Shown: piece after piece, positions 1 to 4,467 of the stretch
How positions within the stretch are numbered: the stretch's first letter is position 1
Layout of the letters: every line of letters begins with the position of its first letter
Origin: a bacterium
GTDB lineage: Bacteria; Patescibacteriota; Minisyncoccia; Phycocordibacterales; Phycocordibacteraceae
Direction of reading: 5' to 3'
Assembly: GCA_021812955.1 (NCBI GenBank)
Contig: JAKAMJ010000019.1
Location: 1 to 9,288, forward strand
DNA length: 9,288 bases
Notes under the pieces: model-generated
What the model saw: only the letters and a program-made list of their open reading frames with translations
Databases searched by the model: none
What the model was told of the DNA's origin: nothing
Program-made: the position numbers and the translations under genes

Positions 1-230
1 CCTGCCTCGACCATCTCGATGAACGGCTTGTTGTTTATCTTGTAGAACGCGAGCGCGGCGCCGAACCCGGCGACCGGCAGCGAGAGCAGGACGGCGAACA
101 CGAGCGGCAGGTACGAGAAGAATATGACGCAAAGCCCGGCCGAACCGGCAAGGTAGATGAATTGTTTCAAGGTGAGCGGCCCGACGATCTTATCCTCGAC
201 TTCTATGAATTGCGGAACCTGGTATTCCAT
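1..230 (-). CDS. PrgI-like small membrane protein (partial, C-terminus outside window)
   Basis: The frame opens with ATG at 230 and runs off the window edge at position 1, giving 76 complete residues. The protein begins MEYQVPQFIEVEDKIVGPLT, a soluble stretch, then has two hydrophobic segments at about residues 23-40 and 42-62 separated by a short polar turn, followed by YKINNKPFIEM. This order (acidic 'QFIEVEDKIVGPLT' leader, TM hairpin, 'INxKPF') matches what I know of PrgI family proteins in Patescibacteria, where the gene usually precedes a VirB4-like ATPase of a type IV secretion or pilus apparatus. That next gene would lie beyond position 1, so the link is inferred. The start is supported by a TG-extended -10 (TGCTATACT, 247-239) that ends 8 nt before the ATG. 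The gene follows the M50 protease gene on the same strand after 32 nt. Confidence 0.75.
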   Translation of the reverse strand, partial: MEYQVPQFIEVEDKIVGPLTLKQFIYLAGSAGLCVIFFSYLPLVFAVLLSLPVAGFGAALAFYKINNKPFIEMVEA

Positions 231-238
231 CGCTTTCC

Positions 239-247
239 AGTATAGCA
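239..247 (-). promoter_or_regulatory. Extended -10 promoter for the PrgI-like gene
   Basis: TGCTATACT reads on the minus strand at 247-239, with 8 nt (GGAAAGCG) before the ATG at 230. Transcription would start at or just before the start codon. The GGAAAG could be a weak Shine-Dalgarno but lies almost entirely within the expected promoter-to-start distance, so a leaderless transcript is the better reading. No convincing -35 box is seen. Confidence 0.5.
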
Positions 248-262
248 GCTGGGCGCGGGTGG

Positions 263-895
263 TTATATCCTCATGCCGGTAATAAGTCCGAATATCCAGA
301 CGGTGAAATCGAAGAACGGCCCGACGAACAGATACGAGAATACGAACAGGAAAAGCAGGAGCGAAAGCGCGCCGGCTGTGCGGATCCTCTGCTCGAAACG
401 GTCCAGCCCGGCTGAGAGGTGCCACGGGAGCGCGCTGCGGAGCGCGGTGAAGCCGTCGAGCGGTGGGAACGGGATGAGGTTGAAGAGACCGAGGAACAGG
501 TTGGTGAACGTAATGGCGACGGCGATCCCTATCGCCGTCTCGGGCAGCGACGCCGATCCGAAACGCACGATGAGGCCGAACAGGACGGCGAGGAACAGGT
601 TGGTCGCGGAGCCGGCGAGCGCGACGAGCGTCTCTCCCCAGCGACGATTCTTCAGGTTGTACGGGTTGTAGGGCACCGGCTTCGCCCAGCCGAAGAGGAT
701 CGATGAATTGGTAAACGTAAGCAGTGCGGGGACGACGATCGAGCCGATGGGGTCGATATGCGGGAGCGGGTTCAGAGTGAGGCGGCCGGAGAGGCGGGCT
801 GTCGGATCGCCGAGAGAATCGGCGGCGTACCCGTGCGCCACTTCGTGCAGGATTATCGAGAATATGAGGATGATGAATGAGATGAGGGTGGCCAT
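263..895 (-). CDS. Site-2-type zinc metalloprotease, peptidase family M50
   Basis: 210 aa. An intramembrane zinc protease of the M50B type, expected to cut membrane-spanning substrates such as anti-sigma factors or leftover signal peptides in the cytoplasmic membrane. The first helix (about residues 3-21) carries the HEVAH zinc-binding and catalytic motif (H17, E18, H21). A second conserved region, NLIPFPPLDG, supplies the third zinc ligand D147. Further helices lie at about 50-62, 90-111, 120-141 and 165-200. No PDZ domain is present, as in the compact 'site-2 protease family protein' branch common in reduced bacteria. The start at 895 was chosen because it puts the HExxH helix at the N-terminus; the frame is open further upstream, but that extension is antisense to rpmB and has no family resemblance. 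An ATG at 925 overlaps the promoter palindrome and is unlikely. It is the first gene before the PrgI-like gene. Confidence 0.88.
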   Translation of the reverse strand: MATLISFIILIFSIILHEVAHGYAADSLGDPTARLSGRLTLNPLPHIDPIGSIVVPALLTFTNSSILFGWAKPVPYNPYNLKNRRWGETLVALAGSATNLFLAVLFGLIVRFGSASLPETAIGIAVAITFTNLFLGLFNLIPFPPLDGFTALRSALPWHLSAGLDRFEQRIRTAGALSLLLFLFVFSYLFVGPFFDFTVWIFGLITGMRI

Positions 896-914
896 AGTTG
901 CTCGTTTTCCGGCA

Positions 915-926
915 TATGGTACCATA
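915..926. promoter_or_regulatory. Palindromic bidirectional promoter between the M50 gene and rpmB
   Basis: TATGGTACCATA is a perfect 12-bp palindrome in the 39-bp gap between the two divergent genes. Read on either strand it gives TGGTACCAT, a TG-extended -10 with 4 of 6 matches to TATAAT. For rpmB the hexamer TACCAT (920-925) ends 9 nt before the ATG at 935, which fits a leaderless mRNA. For the M50 gene the same element on the other strand (921-916) ends 20 nt before the ATG at 895, leaving room for a short leader containing GGAAAACGAG. Activity is inferred from spacing and from the same motif elsewhere in the window. Confidence 0.5.
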
Positions 927-934
927 CGGCGACT

Positions 935-1177
935 ATGGCACGAACATGCGAAGTAACCGGGAAGAGCACGCAGATAGGCGGGCGGTATTCTAACCGCGTC
1001 CGCGCGACGCAGTTCAACCCGACCGGCAAGGTCCGCCGCAAGGCGAATATCCAGAAACGGCGTATCTACGTCCCCGAGACCGGGAAGACCGTCATCGTCG
1101 ACGTCTCCATGAAGGCGCTCAAGACCATCAAGAAAAACGGCGCTCACGCGACGCTCAAGAAGGCGAAGGTTATCTAA
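935..1177 (+). CDS. rpmB: 50S ribosomal protein bL28
   Basis: 80 aa, the usual length for bL28, a small basic protein of the large ribosomal subunit. The N-terminus MARTCEVTGKSTQIGGRYSN matches the family's CxxTGKxxxxGxxxS signature, and NIQKRRIYV plus VSMKALKTIKKNG match the conserved centre and C-terminal 'vsaKalrtidKkG' region. Only one Cys (C5) remains of the zinc-ribbon-type cysteines seen in some bL28 proteins, so this is a C-minus form. It is transcribed on its own, divergent from the M50 gene, with its extended -10 only 9 nt from the ATG and no Shine-Dalgarno. A hairpin terminator follows 21 nt after the stop codon. Confidence 0.97.
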   Translation: MARTCEVTGKSTQIGGRYSNRVRATQFNPTGKVRRKANIQKRRIYVPETGKTVIVDVSMKALKTIKKNGAHATLKKAKVI

Positions 1178-1198
1178 GGTTTCGTAAAAGAGACCGCA

Positions 1199-1220
1199 AA
1201 AGCACCCGCAAGGGTGCTTT
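1199..1220. terminator. Bidirectional intrinsic terminator between rpmB and the comEC operon
   Basis: A perfect 9-bp stem (AAAGCACCC / GGGTGCTTT) closed by a GCAA tetraloop lies between the ends of the convergent genes rpmB (stop 1177) and the comEC-linked gene (stop 1226). The 3' side is TTTGCTT on the plus strand, and the minus strand reads GGGTGCTTTTGC, so short U-tracts follow in both directions. Confidence 0.8.
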
Positions 1221-1225
1221 GCTTA

Positions 1226-1735
1226 TCATAAAGAATACGTGCCAGGCGGGGTTGATGAGGATATGATGAAGGCGACTGAGCGGTAGAGGAGAGTGGTCTG
1301 GCCTGGGGCGAGGGTGGCGAGAATGGCGGGGCCGAAGGCGAGGGATGAGCCGTAGGGGGTAGCGGCACTGCCGAAGCGAGTGATGGAGCCGACGGAATAG
1401 CGGCTCTGGACGATTCCGAGGCCGCCGGTCTGGGCGGCTTTGCCGCCCGTGAGGATGATGGCGCTGAGGTGGCGCTGCCAGGGCGGGAGCGCGGTGCCGA
1501 GCGCGCGGAGCGCGCTTGCGTCTGGGCCGGTGTCGACGAGGATAGTCTCGCCGCCGGGGGCGCGGATGACTGCCATGCTCCCCTTCCCCGCGGTAGCGAC
1601 GGTGATGGTGAGCGTTGGTGCGGCGAAGACTGCACGATAGACGGAAACGTTCGCGAACAAGAGCACGGCGATGATGCTTGCTTGCCAGCGTAACGGGAAC
1701 TGCGTCCGCATAGGATGCGTATTTATACCTAGCAT
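1226..1735 (-). CDS. Split-off, degenerate ComEC C-terminal (metallo-beta-lactamase-like) domain protein
   Basis: 169 aa. An N-terminal hydrophobic segment (about residues 17-38, ending VFAA) is followed by a domain that aligns with the start of the MBL-fold domain ending full-length ComEC: 'LTITVATAGKGSMAVIRAPGG', 'ILVDTGPD', 'ALGTALPPWQRHLSAIILT', 'TGGLGIVQSRYSVGSI'. The zinc motif THPHADHxGGL is replaced by T96-G-G-K-A-A-Q-T-G-G-L, so all four expected ligands (H, H, D, H) are gone, and the rest of the fold is cut to about half the usual length. It should not act as a metal-dependent nuclease. The ATG at 1735 overlaps the comEC stop (ATGCTAG), implying coupled translation. A second ATG at 1711 (M9) lies 9 nt after a TATAAAT box and would give a cleaner signal or TM segment. 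Family link is by hand comparison. Confidence 0.75.
   Translation of the reverse strand: MLGINTHPMRTQFPLRWQASIIAVLLFANVSVYRAVFAAPTLTITVATAGKGSMAVIRAPGGETILVDTGPDASALRALGTALPPWQRHLSAIILTGGKAAQTGGLGIVQSRYSVGSITRFGSAATPYGSSLAFGPAILATLAPGQTTLLYRSVAFIISSSTPPGTYSL
1721..1727 (-). promoter_or_regulatory. Possible internal -10 for the split ComEC domain gene
   Basis: TATAAAT on the minus strand ends 9 nt before the alternative ATG at 1711, inside the end of comEC. The spacing matches the other promoters in the window, but there is no TG extension immediately upstream, so it may be chance. Confidence 0.3.
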
Positions 1736-3195
1736 GGCGAAAAGCGTTTCGATGATGCGATAAGGGCGAGCGCGGCATAGGCAGCGAGGACGAGGAAGAA
1801 GGGGAACGCGGGGATGGTGAACGCGGCGAACGGGAGGCCGGCGGACGTCTCGGCTACATATATAAGGAATGCGTTTGCAAGATAGGCCGGAAGTGCGAGG
1901 ATGATGCCGAGAAGCGGAAGCGTGTGGCCGAATATCATGCCGGCGAAGCCGGCGAGCGCAGAGAGGCCCATGGTAAGCGGGATGAACGGCGAGACGATGA
2001 TGTTTGCGGGAATCGCAACGAGCGAAAGGTTGCCGGTGAAATAGAGGAGAAGTGGAAGGACGGCGATCTGGGCGGCGAGGGTGGTGGAAATAGCATCCTT
2101 CCACCACGCGCCCGCTTTACCCAGCAAGATCTCAATGAGTGGCGCGAGCCAGATGAGCCCGGCGGTGGCTACGACGGAGAGGTCGAAGCCGGGATCGAAT
2201 ACGAGATAGAGCGGATTGATGAGAAGCATGAGGAAGATGACAACGAGGAGTGCGCGACCAGCCGCGTAGCTCTTGCCGGTCGCGCGGGCGTAGAGCGCGA
2301 TGAATGCCATGAGCATAGCGCGGACTGCCGTCGCCGAGGCGCCCGCGATACCGACGAAGGCGAGAATCGCGGCGGCGCCAGCCGCCGCGCTCCACCGGCG
2401 CGAGAGCGGGGTGAGCGCGATTGCCGCCATCACCCACTCGGCGACGACCATGATGTTGTAGCCGGAGAGGACGATGATCTGCACGAGGCCGCTTTTGGTG
2501 AACGCGTCTTGCAGCTCTGTGCCGAGGCCGGTCTTGCCGCCTATCACCACGCCGCCTGCGAGCGAGGCATACGGCTCGGGTAGGGTCGCGTTGAGGCCGT
2601 TTATGAATGCGTGTTTGGCGCGCGCGAGGGCGGCGGAGATGGAGTACCATGGTGCGGGTTTGGTGACGTGCAGATAGGCGAAGTCGAGCATGAATCGCAC
2701 TCCGTCGCGCTGCAAGTATTTGTCATAACGGAAGATGCGGCCGTTGTCGCCAGCAAAGGGCTCGGGCACGGAGAGCGTGCCAGACACATGAACGGTGTCC
2801 CCTACCCCGACGCTTGGCGAGCGTGGAGTGACCGCTAACATGATGGTCGTCGCGCCGCTCTCCTTCACGCGAATCTCGACACGCTGGTTTGCGTCGCGCA
2901 CGTCCGGGTCGGCGACTACGACGCCGTCATAGCTCACGCGGTGTTTCAACTCGCTCGAAAAAGCACTTGGCAGTGGCGTGTCGGCAACCGTCGCACGCAG
3001 CATCCCGAGCGCGATGAAAATTAAAAACGCCGCGGCGAGCGAGTACGCTCGCCGCGGCTCTGCGAATATCCGCGCGCCCGCGCAGAGCGCCGCAAGAATC
3101 AAAACGAAAACAATCGGCGGCCACCCGAATATAAAAACCGAACGAAGAAAAACGCCACTCGAAAAACCGAAAACTAGCGTGAGGAGGAGAGGCAT
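1729..3195 (-). CDS. comEC: ComEC/Rec2-type DNA-uptake channel, lacking the fused nuclease-like domain
   Basis: 488 aa. ComEC forms the inner-membrane channel through which single-stranded DNA enters during natural transformation. Residues about 1-70 hold TM helices; about 85-180 form the periplasmic DUF4131/OB-like region (SYDGVVVADPDV ... FRYDKYLQRDGV). Then comes the Competence domain, with GGKTGLGTELQDAF, the conserved LSGYNI (LSGLHV in most bacteria), ATAVRAMLMA, INPLYLVFDPGFDLSVVATAGL and several TM helices to the C-terminus. Typical bacterial ComEC proteins are about 650-800 aa because an MBL-like domain is fused at the C-terminus; here that part is a separate, degenerate downstream gene overlapping by 7 nt. 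The start at 3195 lies 8 nt after an extended -10 (TGCTATCAT); the frame is open upstream through the mazF-like gene, but that part is only antisense. A 13-bp perfect hairpin lies in the coding sequence at 3029-3058. Confidence 0.92.
   Translation of the reverse strand: MPLLLTLVFGFSSGVFLRSVFIFGWPPIVFVLILAALCAGARIFAEPRRAYSLAAAFLIFIALGMLRATVADTPLPSAFSSELKHRVSYDGVVVADPDVRDANQRVEIRVKESGATTIMLAVTPRSPSVGVGDTVHVSGTLSVPEPFAGDNGRIFRYDKYLQRDGVRFMLDFAYLHVTKPAPWYSISAALARAKHAFINGLNATLPEPYASLAGGVVIGGKTGLGTELQDAFTKSGLVQIIVLSGYNIMVVAEWVMAAIALTPLSRRWSAAAGAAAILAFVGIAGASATAVRAMLMAFIALYARATGKSYAAGRALLVVIFLMLLINPLYLVFDPGFDLSVVATAGLIWLAPLIEILLGKAGAWWKDAISTTLAAQIAVLPLLLYFTGNLSLVAIPANIIVSPFIPLTMGLSALAGFAGMIFGHTLPLLGIILALPAYLANAFLIYVAETSAGLPFAAFTIPAFPFFLVLAAYAALALIASSKRFSPC
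3029..3058. other. Perfect 13-bp inverted repeat inside comEC
   Basis: The arms GCCGCGGCGAGCG and CGCTCGCCGCGGC are separated by AGTA. In comEC mRNA this forms a very stable hairpin about 140 nt after the start codon, covering codons for P-R-R-A-Y-S-L-A-A. It could slow early translation or act as a protein-binding site, or could be a by-product of GC-rich Ala/Arg codons. Confidence 0.6.
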
Positions 3196-3203
3196 TAGTT
3201 CAC

Positions 3204-3222
3204 ATGATAGCAGTGCTACAAT
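3204..3222. promoter_or_regulatory. Back-to-back extended -10 promoters for comEC (-) and the mazF-like gene (+)
   Basis: Minus strand: TGCTATCAT at 3212-3204, ending 8 nt before the comEC ATG at 3195. Plus strand: TGCTACAAT at 3214-3222, ending 7 nt before the ATG at 3230. The two 9-mers are separated by one base (3213) and form an imperfect inverted repeat, 7 of 9 positions matching. Neither gene has a Shine-Dalgarno in the remaining space. Confidence 0.6.
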
Positions 3223-3229
3223 TGTGAAA

Positions 3230-3634
3230 ATGAAAAAGGATTTTAAGAGATGGCACACTGAGAAAGAAAAGATAGATGGCGCAAAAGGTTCAGCTTTGTT
3301 CCATGAACGGGAGGTGTGGTGGTGCACCCTCGGAGTAAACGTTGGTTTCGAACAAGATGGCGGCAGTGAATTATTTACACGCCCCGTAGTAGTGCTTTCT
3401 AAGTTTAATCTCGACGCGTGTCTCGTTGTTCCGCTTACTGCTAAACCGAAAAAAGGTCGGTACTATTTTCCAATCGGTGATGTTGCTGGTCGCAACGCGG
3501 TGGTCGTGCTTTCCCAGATTCGTTTTGTTGATAGGAAACGTTTGGCGAAGAAGATAGATACCGTGAATGTTTGTACCTTTCAAAATCTGACACAGGAGAT
3601 TGTTAAGGTTTGTTTTCCAAACTTCAAGCCATAA
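3230..3634 (+). CDS. PemK/MazF-family protein (orphan toxin-like endoribonuclease)
   Basis: 134 aa. MazF-type proteins cut mRNA, usually as the toxin of a type II toxin-antitoxin pair. The family core is clear: REVWWCTLGVNVGFEQDG (residues 27-44, beta1 and the variable loop), RPVVVLS (R51 corresponds to the catalytic Arg), VVPLTAKPKKG (T70 corresponds to the catalytic Thr) and SQIRFVDRKRL. It carries a helical N-terminal extension of about 25 residues (MKKDFKRWHTEKEKI) not present in classical MazF; I recognise this form as common in Patescibacteria. No antitoxin gene is adjacent: comEC is divergent upstream and the next 250 nt downstream are non-coding. Base composition is visibly more AT-rich than its neighbours, which could mean transfer. 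The start is fixed by the extended -10 7 nt upstream. It could be a housekeeping RNA-processing enzyme and not a toxin. Confidence 0.9.
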   Translation: MKKDFKRWHTEKEKIDGAKGSALFHEREVWWCTLGVNVGFEQDGGSELFTRPVVVLSKFNLDACLVVPLTAKPKKGRYYFPIGDVAGRNAVVVLSQIRFVDRKRLAKKIDTVNVCTFQNLTQEIVKVCFPNFKP

Positions 3635-3641
3635 ATGTTTT

Positions 3642-3667
3642 CACCCCCGCTCTTTCGAGCGGGGGTG
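3642..3667 (+). terminator. Strong GC hairpin after the mazF-like gene
   Basis: A perfect 11-bp stem, CACCCCCGCTC / GAGCGGGGGTG, with a TTTC loop, starts 8 nt after the stop codon. No U-tract follows (CAGGCCGAAG), so it may be an mRNA 3'-end stabiliser or a U-less terminator and not a classical intrinsic terminator. Confidence 0.6.
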
Positions 3668-3886
3668 CAGGCCGAAGCCGTTTGTTCAAATACTATACTC
3701 GAAGTGCAAATAAAAAGCAACGGTCGCGTTGTTCACAGACGCCCATGTGGGGACTTACGAAGTCCCGTCATTCGAGGCTTGGGACAGTTGCGAGAAATAC
3801 AAGCACCCAAATGTTAGGACTTCGTAAGTCCCTCGGACGGGGTCGTAGTTAATCCAGAATTTTCCATACAGAAATAATATAACTGA
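3668..3886. other. Non-coding spacer between the mazF-like gene and rnhA
   Basis: This AT-richer stretch holds repeat element A (3750-3832), a short hairpin CAACG-GTCG-CGTTG near 3719-3732, a -10-like TATACT at 3694-3699 without a TG extension, and a U-rich tail (minus strand) after the rnhA stop. No supported gene is seen. Confidence 0.6.
3750..3832 (-). repeat. Hairpin-ended repeat element, copy A (MITE/REPIN-like)
   Basis: About 82 nt bounded by GGACTTACGAAGTCC (3751-3765) and its reverse complement GGACTTCGTAAGTCC (3817-3831). Each end is also a hairpin on its own (GGACTT / AAGTCC with a 3-nt loop). Read on the minus strand the first end is followed by TAACATTT and the last end is preceded by ATGACG, exactly as in copy B. 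By hand alignment the two copies share about three quarters of their bases, with ends identical and the centre diverged. It carries no credible protein, so it would need a transposase supplied from elsewhere. Confidence 0.85.
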
Positions 3887-4306
3887 TTACGCACCCCGGT
3901 CCATCGCCTCGTTTGCGAGGGCGTCGGCGTCTTTGTTTTGTTCGCGGGGGACGTGGGTGAAGGTCACGGAGGCGAAGCACGCGGCGAGCGGAGCGAGCCG
4001 CGCGTATTGTGTTTTCATTGTCGGGTGCTTTATCTTGTACACGCCGTTCATCTGCTTCACCACCAACTCGCTGTCCATCTTCACCACCACTTCGGTCTCG
4101 TCGATTTTTTTGCCGACGAGCTTCGCGACTTCTTCGAGGCCGAGGATGATCGCTTCGTACTCGGCGAAGTTGTTCGTCTGCGTGCCGAGAAATTTTGATA
4201 CGCTCGCGACCGAGTTGCCGAGCTCGTCGCGGATCATCGCGCCCGAGCCGGCCGGCCCCGGATTGCCGCGCGAGCCGCCGTCGGCGTGGATGGTGAAGTG
4301 AGTCAT
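3887..4306 (-). CDS. rnhA: Ribonuclease HI family protein
   Basis: 139 aa. RNase HI cuts the RNA strand of RNA-DNA hybrids, removing R-loops and primer RNA in the cytoplasm. All four catalytic acids are visible: D in IHADGGSRGNPGPAG (motif D-G-x-x-x-G-N-P-G), E in NNFAEYEAIILGL, D in VKMDSELVVKQM, and D in REQNKDADALANEA. The length suits the short family lacking the basic protrusion of E. coli RnhA and lacking an N-terminal hybrid-binding domain. The start at 4306 is chosen because a -10 (TATACT) ends 6 nt upstream; the open frame continues upstream only through repeat DNA. It follows recJ on the same strand, but 161 nt of repeat-rich spacer separates them, so it has its own promoter. Inverted repeat elements A and B bracket the gene. 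Confidence 0.94.
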   Translation of the reverse strand: MTHFTIHADGGSRGNPGPAGSGAMIRDELGNSVASVSKFLGTQTNNFAEYEAIILGLEEVAKLVGKKIDETEVVVKMDSELVVKQMNGVYKIKHPTMKTQYARLAPLAACFASVTFTHVPREQNKDADALANEAMDRGA

Positions 4307-4312
4307 GCGGGC

Positions 4313-4318
4313 AGTATA
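4313..4318 (-). promoter_or_regulatory. -10 promoter element for rnhA
   Basis: TATACT on the minus strand (5 of 6 to consensus) is preceded by GAGG instead of the usual TGn and ends 6 nt before the ATG at 4306. No Shine-Dalgarno can fit, so a leaderless mRNA is predicted. The -35 position would fall at the edge of repeat element B. Confidence 0.5.
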
Positions 4319-4342
4319 CCTCACTCGTTGGGTGTGACGTAC

Positions 4343-4424
4343 GGACTTACGAAGTCCTAACATTTAGATGCTTGTAGAAATTGTGAACATTTGTGAGCTT
4401 CAGATGACGGGACTTCGTAAGTCC
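4343..4424 (+). repeat. Hairpin-ended repeat element, copy B (MITE/REPIN-like)
   Basis: 82 nt bounded by GGACTTACGAAGTCC (4343-4357) and GGACTTCGTAAGTCC (4410-4424), in the opposite orientation to copy A. The inverted symmetry extends outwards: GACGTAC (4336-4342) on the left against ATACGTC (4425-4431) on the right, with a single mismatch, giving about 22-nt terminal inverted repeats. The interior contains a GCTTG...GAGC stem that pairs with several G-U wobbles on the plus-strand transcript. It lies between recJ and the rnhA promoter. Confidence 0.85.
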
Positions 4425-4440
4425 ATACGTCTCGGGAAAA

Positions 4441-4463
4441 ACTTCGTAAGTCCATACCTCGGG
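4441..4463 (+). repeat. Partial third copy of the repeat end
   Basis: ACTTCGTAAGTCCATAC followed by CTCGGG repeats the right end of copy B (4412-4436, ACTTCGTAAGTCCATACGTCTCGGG) with a 2-nt deletion, 29 nt further on. It ends 4 nt before the recJ stop codon and looks like a slipped duplication or nested insertion of the element end. Confidence 0.75.
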
Positions 4464-4467
4464 TGTG

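Noticed and set aside
896..1147. N-terminal extension of the M50 frame by 84 codons
   Set aside because: It is antisense to rpmB and resembles no protease N-terminus; the HExxH helix expected at the N-terminus begins right after the ATG at 895.
1170..1778. 202-codon minus-strand frame overlapping the split ComEC domain gene
   Set aside because: Very Arg/His/Pro-rich shadow in another frame, crossing the terminator hairpin; the overlapping frame has recognisable ComEC C-terminal landmarks.
3704..3817. Possible 37-aa small protein (GTG start) after the TATACT at 3694-3699, ending inside repeat copy A
   Set aside because: Spacing to the start codon is only 4 nt, the -10 lacks TG, and the second half of the frame is repeat DNA; no supporting homology can be seen.
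4307..4363. N-terminal extension of RNase HI (MLGLRKS...)
   Set aside because: The extra residues are encoded by repeat copy B and its flank and lie upstream of the -10 box; RNase HI proteins start near THFTIHADGG.
3750..4463. A small CRISPR array
   Set aside because: The repeats are in inverted and not direct orientation, the spacing is irregular, and the interiors are partly homologous, which spacers would not be.
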